Shown: positions 8,286 through 17,327, numbered from the stretch's first letter. The stretch: DNA of 64,000 bases from Bacillus sp. AFS037270 (GCF_002585305.1 NZ_NUNF01000052.1:6297-70296); one strand, 5' to 3'. The notes: generated by a model from the letters alone, not told the origin. Made by a program: numbers and translations.

Positions 8286-8771
8286 TTAAATTAATTCTGT
8301 CTTCAATTCTTCAATTTGTGCAAGATGTCTTTTTTCATGCAATCCTATTAAGGGAATCCACTGTTTTAAACTTAATTCACCAAACACAGGATGGGGATAT
8401 GCTCTTTGCTCTAATAATGAAGGATCAGCAGTATCCACCACTTTCGTTAATGCTTCACGAGATTGAGAGAGCTTATTCTTCATTTCAACTAAAGTGATAA
8501 ATTTGTTTTGCGGTTCTACAATAGAAGGTGCTTTAATCTTAGTTGTCCGATTAACGGCTAAATGTATTGGTTTATCGCTTATTCTTTTAGATTCTCCATT
8601 TGCCAGCTGATCTGATATAGCAAATGTAATGGCCCGCTCTATTAAGTGTAGATGATGGAGAACCTGCATAATCGACCAGCGTCCATCTTGTACTTGGACA
8701 TTCAACTGTTCATCTGATAAACCACTAACAGACTGTAAAACTTCCTCTCGAATCTTCTTATTTTCTTCCAT
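8286..8771 (-). CDS. DinB-superfamily protein
   Basis: 161 residues with a DinB four-helix-bundle pattern: GRWSIMQVLHHLHLIERA near residue 31, carrying the first metal-ligand His, and LIGLHEKRHLAQIEEL at the C-terminus, carrying the other two. Such proteins are metal-binding thiol-dependent transferases or stress proteins. It sits 42 nt downstream of the YfiT-like gene on the same strand and may be co-transcribed. The substrate cannot be told. The ATG at 8771 has GGGGGC upstream. Confidence 0.82.
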   Translation of the reverse strand: MEENKKIREEVLQSVSGLSDEQLNVQVQDGRWSIMQVLHHLHLIERAITFAISDQLANGESKRISDKPIHLAVNRTTKIKAPSIVEPQNKFITLVEMKNKLSQSREALTKVVDTADPSLLEQRAYPHPVFGELSLKQWIPLIGLHEKRHLAQIEELKTELI

Positions 8772-8813
8772 ATTCTAAGCCCCCTTTTTTATTTTCAAAT
8801 TGAAATGTAGATC

Positions 8814-9335
8814 CTACCAGCCTTTTCGACAAATTAAAGATGTAATATGTGCTAGATGGTGACTGCCATGCCAAGCATACATTCCGATATTTCTGCCTAT
8901 AGAAATCTCGCCGGATACAGGATGAATAAATGTTTTTTTCATATCAGCCGGACTTAAATGAAGCAAAAGGAAGACCAATCGTTTATGTAATGCTTCAAGA
9001 AGTTCTAATGAAACATCAATCGATAATTTGCTATCTGGAAGCTCTGCCCACATTCCTTCCTCATAAGGCTTGATGACAGGATTTTCTTCGGTAAGAGCTA
9101 GTTTAAAACGAATATAAGCATTCATATGACTATCTGCAAGGTGATGGACCACTTGTCGTACTGTCCAACCACCAGATCGATATGGAGTATCTAGCTGCTC
9201 TTTGTTTAAGCCTTTTACAGCCTCTCTTAAAAGTCCTGGTAATTTTTCAATTTCCTTTATCCAATCACTTGTTACCTCGTTCGTAATTTCACCATTAAAA
9301 TCGAATTTCCCAATCGGGTACCTTTCGTCCAACAT
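8814..9335 (-). CDS. bstA: YfiT-type bacillithiol S-transferase (DinB fold)
   Basis: 173 residues closely matching B. subtilis YfiT/BstA throughout: YPIG near the start, [20 protein letters not shown] with a metal-binding His, [16 protein letters not shown], and [12 protein letters not shown] near the end with the other two His ligands. The family conjugates bacillithiol to electrophiles in the cytosol. Compared with B. subtilis YfiT the length is normal. The ATG at 9335 has GGAGGG at about 6 nt. The DinB paralogue follows on the same strand, suggesting a small thiol-transferase operon. Confidence 0.88.
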   Translation of the reverse strand: MLDERYPIGKFDFNGEITNEVTSDWIKEIEKLPGLLREAVKGLNKEQLDTPYRSGGWTVRQVVHHLADSHMNAYIRFKLALTEENPVIKPYEEGMWAELPDSKLSIDVSLELLEALHKRLVFLLLHLSPADMKKTFIHPVSGEISIGRNIGMYAWHGSHHLAHITSLICRKGW

Positions 9336-9497
9336 GATCCCTCCTAAAAAACAATTAATCTATTTATAATCCAGTATTAACTTAAATAAAGATAAAAGGT
9401 TTCTTTCATTAACCCTCCTTCTTTTCTACCTAATTTTAGCAAATTATACCATTAAATAAAACATCCCTTGTGTAACTAATTTTTACAATGGTAATGA

Positions 9498-9526
9498 TTT
9501 ACTTTTTAGACTAAATGTACTATGAT
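9498..9526 (+). promoter_or_regulatory. sigma-A promoter of the SPFH operon
   Basis: TTTACT (9498-9503), 17-nt spacer, TATGAT (9521-9526). Confidence 0.55.
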
Positions 9527-9532
9527 ATTAAT

Positions 9533-9557
9533 GTGATATCACTTTTATATCACTTTA
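9533..9557. promoter_or_regulatory. candidate operator: palindrome plus tandem 11-mers before the SPFH gene
   Basis: GTGATATCAC (9533-9542) is a perfect 10-bp palindrome. ATATCACTTTT (9536-9546) is followed at once by ATATCACTTTA (9547-9557). The pair sits at the predicted transcription start, suitable for an autoregulatory ribbon-helix-helix repressor. Confidence 0.5.
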
Positions 9558-9576
9558 CCTTTGGGAGGGGTTCTAG

Positions 9577-10437
9577 ATGAGGGAAAAGTCAATTTTTAAA
9601 ATCAATGGATTTGCGGCAATGATTATTGCACTTGCTTGTATTGGTTTTGGTATCTTTTTAATCGTTACTGGTATAGCAATAACTGATAAAATAGCTGGAA
9701 TAATAATGTTAGTTTTGGGATTGATTATTGCAACAAGTTTAACGATTGTTCAACCAAACGAAGCTAAAGTATTAACGTTCTTTGGTACTTATCTTGGTGT
9801 CATTCGCGATCAAGGTTTATGGGCAACTATTCCTTTTACGTTCAAACGAAGTGTTTCACTGCGTGTGACGAATTTTAACAGCGAGAAATTAAAAGTAAAT
9901 GATTTAGAAGGTAATCCAATTGAAATTGCTGCTGTTGTTGTTTATAAAGTAAATGATGCTGCTAAAGCATTGTATGATGTAGAAAACTATGAAAAATTCA
10001 TCCAGATACAAAGTGAAACAGGTATTCGTCATATTGCCAGCAGGTATGCCTATGATTCGTTTGAGAATACCGGAAATAATTTAACTCTTCGTCAAAATAG
10101 CGATGAAGTGGCCGATGTGCTTGTTCAGGACCTTCAAAAAAGACTTGATGTTGCTGGTGTCGATGTAATCGAAGCTCGAATTATGCATCTTGCCTACTCT
10201 TCCGAAATCGCTTCTGCTATGCTACAACGACAACAGGCACAAGCTGTTTTATCCGCTCGTAAAGTCATCGTTGACGGTGCAGTTGGACTAGTAAAAGCGG
10301 CTATTGACCAGCTTACTGAACAAGATATTGTCGAGCTTGATGAAGAGAAAAAAGCGCAGATGGTCAATAACTTGATGGTAGCGATTGTCTCAGAGAAAGG
10401 TACTCAGCCAATCATCAATACCGGAAGCATTTATTAA
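9577..10437 (+). CDS. SPFH (prohibitin/stomatin-like) domain membrane protein
   Basis: 286 residues. Two hydrophobic segments (about 11-32 and 35-57) are followed by an SPFH/Band 7 domain beginning IVQPNEAKVLTFFGTYLGVIRDQGLWATIPF. Further typical blocks are NPIEIAAVVVYKVNDAAKALYDVENY, and the C-terminal helix EIASAMLQRQQAQAVLSARK. SPFH proteins oligomerise on membranes as scaffolds. The gene has a strong GGGAGGGG ribosome site. It is followed 13 nt later by a small Arc-like gene, an arrangement seen repeatedly with this SPFH subtype. The biological role is not known. Confidence 0.88.
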   Translation: MREKSIFKINGFAAMIIALACIGFGIFLIVTGIAITDKIAGIIMLVLGLIIATSLTIVQPNEAKVLTFFGTYLGVIRDQGLWATIPFTFKRSVSLRVTNFNSEKLKVNDLEGNPIEIAAVVVYKVNDAAKALYDVENYEKFIQIQSETGIRHIASRYAYDSFENTGNNLTLRQNSDEVADVLVQDLQKRLDVAGVDVIEARIMHLAYSSEIASAMLQRQQAQAVLSARKVIVDGAVGLVKAAIDQLTEQDIVELDEEKKAQMVNNLMVAIVSEKGTQPIINTGSIY

Positions 10438-10450
10438 GGTTGTGTAGGAA

Positions 10451-10606
10451 ATGAGTAAAAGAAAAGCTTTTCCGCTTCGAATGGATCCGAAATTATACGA
10501 AGTATTAGAAAAATGGGCAGAAGATGAGTTGCGAAGTGTAAACGCCCAAATAGAGGTTATTTTAAAAGATGCTGCAAAAAAAGCGGGAAGATTGAAAAAA
10601 GACTAA
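10451..10606 (+). CDS. Arc-like ribbon-helix-helix DNA-binding protein
   Basis: 51 residues: a short beta strand (KAFPLRMDP) then two helices ([31 protein letters not shown]), the pattern of Arc/MetJ-type dimeric DNA-binding proteins. It starts at 10451 with AAGG about 10 nt upstream and lies 13 nt after the SPFH gene, so it is co-transcribed. By analogy with other RHH proteins it may repress its own operon through the palindrome and direct repeats at 9533-9557. That is inference. Confidence 0.75.
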   Translation: MSKRKAFPLRMDPKLYEVLEKWAEDELRSVNAQIEVILKDAAKKAGRLKKD

Positions 10607-10625
10607 ACCTTAAAAGCAATAAATA

Positions 10626-10656
10626 GCCTGTATCCTTTGTTATACGGGCTTTTTTA
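10626..10656 (+). terminator. terminator of the SPFH-Arc operon
   Basis: GCCTGTAT (10626-10633) pairs with ATACGGGC (10642-10649, one G-U) and is followed by six T. Confidence 0.85.
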
Positions 10657-10768
10657 TGTGGTCTTACCCCTTATACACAACAATTAATTCTGCCATTCAA
10701 CATAATGCTCACAGCCTTGGAAATAATAAACAAATAGTTTAAAGATTAATTGCCGGAGGAAAGAAACT

Positions 10769-12193
10769 TTGGAGCATACTTGGCTTTCTCTGTTACCTTT
10801 TATCATTGTCATTTCCATGTCCATATGGCTGAAAAACATATTGCCGGGCCTTGTTGTTGGCTTGCTAGCCGGGGCTTTTATTGTTCAAACTGATTTATTG
10901 GCTGGAGCCTATCAAGCAGTTTCCTATATCGTCACGACCCTCTCCAACGGGAACAATATTAAAATTATCGGGTTTCTTTATTTATTTGGCGGGCTTGTCG
11001 GCATGATGAATATTTCAGGAGGCATTAAAGGTTTTTCGGAATGGATTGGAACTAGGATTAAGACTGAACGCGGACTGTTGGGACTCATTTGGCTTACCCT
11101 CCCGTTCACGTTTATGATGCCGATGTTTCGGATTATGATGATTGGGCCCGTCGTAAAATCTCTTATTAAAAAAATGAACGTTCCGAAACAAAGGGTCGGC
11201 TTGATGATGGATATCTCCACGGAATCGGTCATTGTCCTTTTACCCGTTGCGACAGCGTTTGTGGGATTCATGGTTTCTTTAGTGGAAGGAAGTATCCGAA
11301 AGCTGCAATTAAACATGTCGGCCTACCATGTATTTTTGCTAAGTATCTTGTACGATTTTTTTGCGATTGTAATGTTATTGATTGGAATCCTACTTACCTT
11401 TTGGAATCCAGCAAAAAGGAATCTTTCTCAACAACGTGATCATGAACTGTTAGATGAGGAAGGAAATGAATTTCATCGGGCGGGCATTCAAAAAGAGTTG
11501 TCCTTAGTAAAAGCACAGCCCTGGCATTTGATTTTTCCAGTCTTTTTACTCTTGGGATTATCATTATTCCTATTGTGGAAAGACGGAATAGATAAAGGGG
11601 CTATAACGATATTCGAAGCTTTTTCGAAGGCAGATGCGACATTCGTGATGCTATTAGCCGTTTTTGTTACCCTTGTTCTATCCTTTGTGTTTTACATCAT
11701 AAGGCGCGAACCTTTGCATGAAATCTTATACCATTTTTATGATGGCGGGAACCAAATGATGGAGGCCATTAGTTTACTAGTCCTCATTTGGTCATTGACA
11801 TTGTCGGCAGAGGATCTCGGTTTTTCAAAGTTTATCAGCTCAACATTAGGGTCCTTTCTGCCAGCCTTTTTAACCCCGGTTACGATTTTTGTACTCGGTT
11901 CTTTGATTGGTTACTTCATCGGTTCTTCCTGGGGAACCTGGGGATTGTTTATGCCCCTAGGTATGTCACTGGCTGTTTCGACCGGAGCATCGATTCCTTT
12001 AACCGTCGGTGCAGTGTTTGCCAGCGGGGCGTTTGGCGCACTAACTTCGCCGCTCGGCGATACGACGATTACGACGGCCTCTATTCTCGATATGCCGCTG
12101 GTGGATTATGCTCGTTTTAAGTTGAAGATTTCTGTGATTGGGGCAGCGATTGCGATTGGTTTGTATTTAGTTAGTGCTTTGTTTATTATCTAA
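10769..12193 (+). CDS. nhaC: NhaC-family Na+/H+ antiporter
   Basis: 474-residue polytopic membrane protein with about 11-12 hydrophobic segments. It resembles NhaC: motifs such as FGGLVGMMNISGGIKGF, TFMMPMFRIMMIGPV, GSSWGTWGLFMPLG and FGALTSPLGDTTITTASI are characteristic, the last two containing conserved polar residues in membrane spans. It exchanges sodium for protons or a related pair across the cytoplasmic membrane. The start is a TTG at 10769 with GGAGG 9 nt upstream. The gene stands alone. A hairpin (12213-12239) follows. Confidence 0.85.
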   Translation: MEHTWLSLLPFIIVISMSIWLKNILPGLVVGLLAGAFIVQTDLLAGAYQAVSYIVTTLSNGNNIKIIGFLYLFGGLVGMMNISGGIKGFSEWIGTRIKTERGLLGLIWLTLPFTFMMPMFRIMMIGPVVKSLIKKMNVPKQRVGLMMDISTESVIVLLPVATAFVGFMVSLVEGSIRKLQLNMSAYHVFLLSILYDFFAIVMLLIGILLTFWNPAKRNLSQQRDHELLDEEGNEFHRAGIQKELSLVKAQPWHLIFPVFLLLGLSLFLLWKDGIDKGAITIFEAFSKADATFVMLLAVFVTLVLSFVFYIIRREPLHEILYHFYDGGNQMMEAISLLVLIWSLTLSAEDLGFSKFISSTLGSFLPAFLTPVTIFVLGSLIGYFIGSSWGTWGLFMPLGMSLAVSTGASIPLTVGAVFASGAFGALTSPLGDTTITTASILDMPLVDYARFKLKISVIGAAIAIGLYLVSALFII

Positions 12194-12212
12194 CGAAATT
12201 TGGAGTCTTGAC

Positions 12213-12254
12213 GGTCAATGAGATGATTTTTCATTGACCATTCTCATTTTTAAG
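12213..12254 (+). terminator. possible terminator after nhaC
   Basis: GGTCAATGA (12213-12221) and TCATTGACC (12231-12239) form a perfect 9-bp stem. The T-rich tract is not immediate (ATTCTCATTTTT), so termination would be weak. Confidence 0.5.
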
Positions 12255-12265
12255 TTGTTTTTACG

Positions 12266-12823
12266 TCAATGTGACTTATTTTCATTAAACCTGCCCATTA
12301 AAATAGTATTATAGTATTTTCCATCAGAAAGCAGTTTGTCCTTTTTTAATACCCCTTCTACTTCAAAACCATATATTTGATAAAGCTTTATAGCTTTTTC
12401 ATTGGTTTCAAGGACATTTAACATGATTTTATGAATACCGTTGTTATCTGCCCACTGAACTGATTGTTCTAAAAGATTTCTCCCTACCCCGTATCCCCAA
12501 TATTCCTTTAATACACAGACTCCGAATTCAACTCTATGAGAGCTTCGTTTTAATTTGTTCCCTTCACATCTTGAGAATCCTACAATTTCCCCACTGACCT
12601 CTGCCACTAAAAAGAGATTATTTAAACTTTCCGTGTCATTTTTAATGATTTGTATAAATCCAGATTCGTCTATATATGCCTCGCCCTGTTCCCTGTCCAT
12701 ATTTTCCGTTTCGCCATCGATCTGCACTCTAACTTTGGACAACTTTTTCGCATCCTTCTCCATTGCAGATCTTACCACATATCGTAAATTTCGAATGAAA
12801 AATTCCTTTTGTTTCACAATCAT
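12266..12823 (-). CDS. GNAT-family N-acetyltransferase
   Basis: 185 residues. The acetyl-CoA-binding region is recognisable: VEFGVCVLKEYWGYGVGRNLLEQSVQWA (motif A, with G-Y-G-V-G-R), followed by MLNVLETNEKAIKLYQIYGFEVEGVLKKD (motif B), typical of the RimI/PhnO-like group. It transfers an acetyl group to an unknown amine in the cytosol. The start at 12823 has AGGGGAGGT about 7 nt upstream. It is a monocistronic gene divergent from 13044. Confidence 0.85.
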   Translation of the reverse strand: MIVKQKEFFIRNLRYVVRSAMEKDAKKLSKVRVQIDGETENMDREQGEAYIDESGFIQIIKNDTESLNNLFLVAEVSGEIVGFSRCEGNKLKRSSHRVEFGVCVLKEYWGYGVGRNLLEQSVQWADNNGIHKIMLNVLETNEKAIKLYQIYGFEVEGVLKKDKLLSDGKYYNTILMGRFNENKSH

Positions 12824-12979
12824 TTAAAGTGACCTCCCCTTTTTAAAACTGTTCTGAAAGAAAGATAATAAATCTTACCATATTAGCACATATTTCCACC
12901 AATATTATTATTAAGTTAAGAGGCTTTGAATTAACATCCGTTCTCCCAAGAATTACTTCCATTTTCCTTTAGCTATCCT

Positions 12980-13007
12980 TTCACTATCCTTAAAAATAGA
13001 TTATACT
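12980..13007 (+). promoter_or_regulatory. candidate sigma-A promoter for the 13044/ywbE pair
   Basis: TTCACT (12980-12985), 16-nt spacer, TATACT (13002-13007). Confidence 0.45.
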
Positions 13008-13043
13008 GTATTAACAAACCCTATTTGAAAAAGGAGATTTTCC

Positions 13044-13238
13044 ATGACTGAAAATAATCAAACTGAAGAATCTAAAAAGAAGGTTAGTCTTCAAGAACTA
13101 ATGAAACAACAGTTAGCAAACAAAAAGAATCAATCTTCTTCAGGCAAAGGAACTGCAAATAGCAGCCTAGCGACACAGAAAATGAAAAGCCAGCAATCAA
13201 AGAAGCCAAGCAATACCCGCAGAAAAATGGGTGTCTAA
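13044..13238 (+). CDS. small basic protein upstream of ywbE
   Basis: 64 residues, Lys/Gln/Ser-rich, with no hydrophobic segment (ends KKPSNTRRKMGV). I do not recognise a domain. It is supported by a good AAGGAGA ribosome site and by translational coupling: its TAA overlaps the ywbE ATG by one base (TAATG at 13236-13240). Probable cytosolic protein, perhaps nucleic-acid binding given its charge; this is only a guess from composition. Confidence 0.7.
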   Translation: MTENNQTEESKKKVSLQELMKQQLANKKNQSSSGKGTANSSLATQKMKSQQSKKPSNTRRKMGV

Positions 13239-13441
13239 TGAACGGACGAAATCGAATCGACCTGCAGCCGGGCATGACGGTTGACATTGTTTTAAAAGCA
13301 GACCAAAGATCGGGGAAGCTAACTAGGGGAATTGTCAAAGATCTCCTAACCAAATCGGCGACCCATCCTCATGGTATTAAGGTCCGCCTGACCGATGGAC
13401 AGGTAGGGCGTGTACAAGTCATTCACACTCCGGAAAAATAA
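13238..13441 (+). CDS. ywbE: YwbE family protein (DUF2196)
   Basis: 67 residues beginning NGRNRIDLQPGMTVDIVLKADQ and containing LTRGIVKDLLTKS and HPHGIKVRLTDGQVGRVQ, which match the short YwbE family almost throughout. The fold is a small beta barrel and the biochemical function is unknown. Translationally coupled to the preceding 64-residue gene. A terminator follows directly. Confidence 0.9.
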   Translation: MNGRNRIDLQPGMTVDIVLKADQRSGKLTRGIVKDLLTKSATHPHGIKVRLTDGQVGRVQVIHTPEK

Positions 13442-13443
13442 TC

Positions 13444-13470
13444 AAAGCAACGCTTTTGGGCGTTGCTTTT
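13444..13470. terminator. terminator between ywbE and the NAT gene
   Basis: AGCAACGC (13446-13453) and GCGTTGCT (13460-13467), then TTT on the plus strand. It lies between convergent genes. Confidence 0.8.
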
Positions 13471-13474
13471 CATT

Positions 13475-14260
13475 TTAGTCTTGATTTAGGCTAAAATATT
13501 GTTTGGCCAATTCCTTAAATCTTTCAGCCTCGATGGTTTCTTTTGAAACTTTCCCTTCCTTCCACTCTGTCCATGTAAAATTGGTTAAAGTTATATTTCC
13601 ATTACTAGTTAGACGGGCAAGTAACGGTACTTTATTAAAAGGAGACTCCGGATGTTCGGCAATAATTGATTGGATCTCATTAAATTCTGTTACATCGTAA
13701 ATAGGCTTCCTAGTGTCAAAAGCATAGCCTATTTTCCACTCGGTATCTTTATGTTTTAACTTCATCTCTAGCACATAATCCCCATAATTCGTATCCAGTT
13801 TGCGAATTCTAAATTCTCCATTATTAGAACTGACCGTCTCCCCTGTTAAAGGAACAGGTTTTAAAGGTAAATTCCCGCCAAAGCCAGTATCCACAACATA
13901 GCTTCGACCTTCATGATTCACTAAAATACTAACATGGGTTCTGCCAAGATCTTGATAATCCTGTTTAACATGATTGTAAACAACACCACGGACCAAGGCA
14001 GCCTCAAACCCATTTTCAATTAGGTAGAAATAGAAAAGCGAATTCAATTCATAACAGATTCCCCCCTCCCTTCTAATCAAGATTTTGTCGACTAAGTTAG
14101 CCTTTGAAATCTCGCTTGTCTTTCGATTAATAATACATATATTTTCAAACGGAATTGATTGCGCTGTTTTTTCTAGAACACGATCTAATGAATCCAAAGT
14201 AATGTTTTGCCCCTGTGACAAGCCAATTCTCTCATGAAACAATTTACTGAACTCACTCAT
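13475..14260 (-). CDS. arylamine N-acetyltransferase
   Basis: 261 residues of the NAT family, which acetylates arylamines, hydrazines or N-hydroxyarylamines using acetyl-CoA. The catalytic triad is visible: Cys69 in RREGGICYELN, His109 in LGRTHVSILV and Asp124 in YVVDTGFGGN. The N-terminal PFENICIINRK is also conserved. B. subtilis YvcN is a likely relative. The start at 14260 has GGGGG upstream. The gene is monocistronic, divergent from the DUF4405 operon. Confidence 0.92.
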   Translation of the reverse strand: MSEFSKLFHERIGLSQGQNITLDSLDRVLEKTAQSIPFENICIINRKTSEISKANLVDKILIRREGGICYELNSLFYFYLIENGFEAALVRGVVYNHVKQDYQDLGRTHVSILVNHEGRSYVVDTGFGGNLPLKPVPLTGETVSSNNGEFRIRKLDTNYGDYVLEMKLKHKDTEWKIGYAFDTRKPIYDVTEFNEIQSIIAEHPESPFNKVPLLARLTSNGNITLTNFTWTEWKEGKVSKETIEAERFKELAKQYFSLNQD

Positions 14261-14434
14261 TCATTTCCCCCCTTGTCCTATGTCATTATTCTACCAAATT
14301 ATTTGTGATCCACTGAAACCAATCCAAAAGAAAATCTTAGAACACATATTTTTCACATATTTACTCGATAATTCCACGGAAATTCCTCTTTATACTCATA
14401 TTTAGATAGAAACAACATATTGGAGGAATTAAAA

Positions 14435-15247
14435 ATGAAGAAAAATAAATTTAGATTTTGGCTGGATCTCGCAATGACAGTCGTATTATGTTTACTATAT
14501 AGTCCTGAATCAACAAGCTTACCGTTTCATGAAATCGCAGGACTTGTCTTAGGCGGTGCCTTAATCATTCATGTCCTTTTGAATAAAAAATGGGTGGTTA
14601 ACATTACTAAAAAGATTTTTTCAAAAGACCTGAAAAAGAAAACAAGGTTCTCTTATCTATTGAACGTCATCCTTTTGATTGATATGCTCTTTATTATGGT
14701 TAGTGGTTTATTTATTTCCAAAGTCGTTCTACCGAATTTCAGATATTTTCCAAATGTCAACTGGATGCCCATCCATATCGTTTCTTCCATTTTAGGACTT
14801 GTGATTGTCGGTATCCACATTGGTCTGCATTGGAATTGGATTAAGCAAATGGGCAGCCAATTCCCTAAGCTGGCTAAACTATTTACATTTCGTAAACCTT
14901 CTCGAAAATTAGTGTCACGACTCATTCTAATCATTGGTACTGTCTGCATGCTAGTTCAAGTACCAAAAGCGGTTTCGATGACACCAGCGATGTTTAGTAA
15001 TGCTTCGGAAAACGGATTTGAGAAATTCAAAAATGAAATGAAGGATAAACAAACTGGACAGAATCAAACAAACAGTGATAAGGACTTTAAAGGACATGAT
15101 GAATCATTTTCGATCATAGGGTTAGCAGGCAGTGTTCCAAACCTCGTTCTTTATTCTTCTGTTTTAGGTTCGATGGCTTTTTATACCTATTCAGTCGAAA
15201 GAAGACGAAAAAGAAAACGGACCATTTCGGCAAATTTGGAAGGTTAA
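14435..15247 (+). CDS. DUF4405-type membrane protein (haem-binding bundle)
   Basis: 270 residues from the ATG at 14435; an in-frame TTG at 14420 would place the start inside the ribosome site TGGAGGAA, so 14435 is preferred. Four hydrophobic helices in the first 170 residues carry His residues in membrane positions (HEIAGLVLGGALIIH; HIVSSILGLVIVGIHIGLHWNW), the pattern of cytochrome b561/DUF4405 proteins. A fifth hydrophobic stretch, a polar linker and a final span with a basic tail (ERRRKRKR) follow. It is the first gene of an operon with a response regulator (13 nt later) and a kinase. It may be a redox protein controlled by, or signalling to, that system. Confidence 0.75.
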   Translation: MKKNKFRFWLDLAMTVVLCLLYSPESTSLPFHEIAGLVLGGALIIHVLLNKKWVVNITKKIFSKDLKKKTRFSYLLNVILLIDMLFIMVSGLFISKVVLPNFRYFPNVNWMPIHIVSSILGLVIVGIHIGLHWNWIKQMGSQFPKLAKLFTFRKPSRKLVSRLILIIGTVCMLVQVPKAVSMTPAMFSNASENGFEKFKNEMKDKQTGQNQTNSDKDFKGHDESFSIIGLAGSVPNLVLYSSVLGSMAFYTYSVERRRKRKRTISANLEG

Positions 15248-15260
15248 GGTGGTTGTTTAA

Positions 15261-15929
15261 ATGGCGACAATCTATTTAGTAGAAGATGAAGAACATCTTA
15301 ATCAATTACTAAAAAAATATTTAGAAAAAGAGGGATACAAGGTAGTATCCTTCTTTGATGGGGAATCAGCAATGCAAAAAATTCATGATCTGCCGGATCT
15401 TTGGATTTTAGATATCATGCTGCCAGATATTGACGGTTATCAGCTAATTAAAAATATTAAAGAGTTTAATTCAAAAACCCCTGTTATTTTTATGTCAGCC
15501 CGAAATCAAGAACTGGATCGCGTTGTGGGATTAGAATTAGGCAGCGATGACTATTTATCCAAGCCGTTTTTACCAAGGGAATTAATTATCCGCACAAATA
15601 AATTAATCCAGCGAATGTCTGGTGAAAAGGCAGAAACCTCAACTGCTCATCAATTAGTTGATTATCTAGTGGACCGTAAACAGCGAACGGTTTTTGATGG
15701 TGATCAAGAAATTATTTTAACGAATAAAGAATTTACTTTACTCCTTTATTTTATTGAAAATATCAATACGGTTGTGACCAGAGAGCAGATTCTTGAAAAA
15801 GTATGGGGAAATAATTATTTCGGTTCGGACCGCGTAGTGGATGATACGATTAGAAGATTGAGAAAAAAATTAATTAGAATTGTTATTGAAACCATTTATG
15901 GTTTTGGCTACAAATTGGCAGGTAAATAA
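15261..15929 (+). CDS. OmpR-family response regulator
   Basis: 222 residues. Receiver domain (1-115) with acidic pocket VEDEE, phosphoacceptor Asp51 in WILDIMLPDIDGY, and Lys in DDYLSKPF. Winged-helix DNA-binding domain (about 130-220) with LTNKEFTLLLYFIEN and VDDTIRRLRKKL. It is the transcription-factor half of the two-component system; its TAA overlaps the kinase ATG (TAATG, 15927-15931). Targets are unknown, but its own operon is plausible. Confidence 0.93.
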   Translation: MATIYLVEDEEHLNQLLKKYLEKEGYKVVSFFDGESAMQKIHDLPDLWILDIMLPDIDGYQLIKNIKEFNSKTPVIFMSARNQELDRVVGLELGSDDYLSKPFLPRELIIRTNKLIQRMSGEKAETSTAHQLVDYLVDRKQRTVFDGDQEIILTNKEFTLLLYFIENINTVVTREQILEKVWGNNYFGSDRVVDDTIRRLRKKLIRIVIETIYGFGYKLAGK

Positions 15930-17245
15930 TGAAGTTTAAATCCTTAACATTAAGAATTTGGTTTATCATATCTGTCATTGTTTTTATAATCGTATTTATC
16001 ACATCACTTGTCTTTACCTTTATACTAAGGAATCACAATGAAGATAAAATGAGATATGTCCTGCAATCTGCTCACCAACTTGTCCTTCAATCCGTTCTTG
16101 ATAATAAATTAGATTCGAATATAGGCAAGATGGCCAGCCGCGAAAAAATGGGACATTTTCTTTTGAACAAACAGACGAGTGAAATAACCTCTCTTTCAGA
16201 AGACAAACAGGTCTCGAAGAAGGCATTAGTGAAAGAAATAAATGATTCAATAGCTGGGAAGAGTCATAAGAGTATAACCGAAACCCTTGATAACAAGAAT
16301 TATCAAATAGAGATTAGTTATGTAAAAGATTATATTTATTTAATATCCTTTCAGGAACAACATGATGATGAAGACTCACTTCAAATCTTTCTAATTGGTC
16401 TATTAATCATTCTATGTGCACTGCCTATAGCTAAGCTTATTGCAAATAATATTGCAAAACCCCTCAAACAATTAGAAACTTACACAAAACAAATTGCCAA
16501 TAAAGAATGGGATCGGGACCTTCTTTTAACGAACCAGGATGAAATTGGCCGTTTAGCCAATGCTATGACGGAAATGAAAAATGCCCTTAAATTGGCCGAT
16601 GAAGAGGAAAAGAAATTCCTGCAAAGTATTTCACACGATTTAAAAACACCTGTCATGGTGATTATGAGTTATGCACAGGCCATTATCGACGGAATGTATG
16701 TAGATACGCCGGAAAATACCGCGGTAATTATTAAGAATGAAGCAATTAGGCTCGAGAAAAAAATCAAACAGGTCTTGTATTTAAACACGCTTGATTATGT
16801 ATTAGATAATGAAAAAGAACAGGATGAGGTCTATTTAGATAAATTACTCTCCTATCTGGTATCTAATTTTCAAGCTGTCAACCCAGATTTATGTTGGCAA
16901 TTAGATATTAAGAAAAAGCCTGCCATTATGTTAGGGAACCCAGATCGAATCCGGGTCTCGATTGAAAACATATTAGAAAATCAACTGAGATATGCAGCAA
17001 CAACAATCCAAGTATCATTACTTGATTCGGGTCCTTTATGGGTTATTGAGATAAAAAATGATGGGCCACATATTCCTGAGAAGGACATTAATCAGATATT
17101 TAAAACACTCTATAAAGGTACGAAAGGTAACTTTGGACTTGGGCTAAATATCACGCAAAAAATTGTTCACTTCTACAAAGGAAGTATTGAGGTCGAGAAT
17201 CAAGACGGACAGGTTTGTTTTACGATACGCTATCCAAAAAAATAA
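15929..17245 (+). CDS. sensor histidine kinase
   Basis: 438 residues. An N-terminal span (about 9-32), an extracytoplasmic region of about 115 residues, a second span (about 151-172) and a HAMP segment (NNIAKPLKQLETYTKQIANKEW is split here as NNIAKPLKQLE and YTKQIANKEW) precede the HisKA domain with His236 in LQSISHDLKTPV. The HATPase domain has the N box IENILENQLRYA and a G box in GNFGLGLNI. It is translationally coupled to the response regulator. The signal is unknown. Its terminator has been split by the IS at 17276. Confidence 0.93.
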   Translation: MKFKSLTLRIWFIISVIVFIIVFITSLVFTFILRNHNEDKMRYVLQSAHQLVLQSVLDNKLDSNIGKMASREKMGHFLLNKQTSEITSLSEDKQVSKKALVKEINDSIAGKSHKSITETLDNKNYQIEISYVKDYIYLISFQEQHDDEDSLQIFLIGLLIILCALPIAKLIANNIAKPLKQLETYTKQIANKEWDRDLLLTNQDEIGRLANAMTEMKNALKLADEEEKKFLQSISHDLKTPVMVIMSYAQAIIDGMYVDTPENTAVIIKNEAIRLEKKIKQVLYLNTLDYVLDNEKEQDEVYLDKLLSYLVSNFQAVNPDLCWQLDIKKKPAIMLGNPDRIRVSIENILENQLRYAATTIQVSLLDSGPLWVIEIKNDGPHIPEKDINQIFKTLYKGTKGNFGLGLNITQKIVHFYKGSIEVENQDGQVCFTIRYPKK

Positions 17246-17257
17246 TCAGCGAAAAAT

Positions 17258-17269
17258 AAAAGTAACCCC
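17258..17269 (+). terminator. left arm of the operon terminator, separated from its partner by the IS
   Basis: AAAAGTAACCCC here is the exact complement of GGGGTTACTTTT at 21922-21933. They once formed the stem of the two-component operon terminator with an 18-nt-class loop, and are now about 4.65 kb apart. Confidence 0.75.
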
Positions 17270-17327
17270 CTTCTTTGTACTGCACCCCAAAAGTTAGAGT
17301 AAAATCTGACTTTTGGGGTGTTTATTT

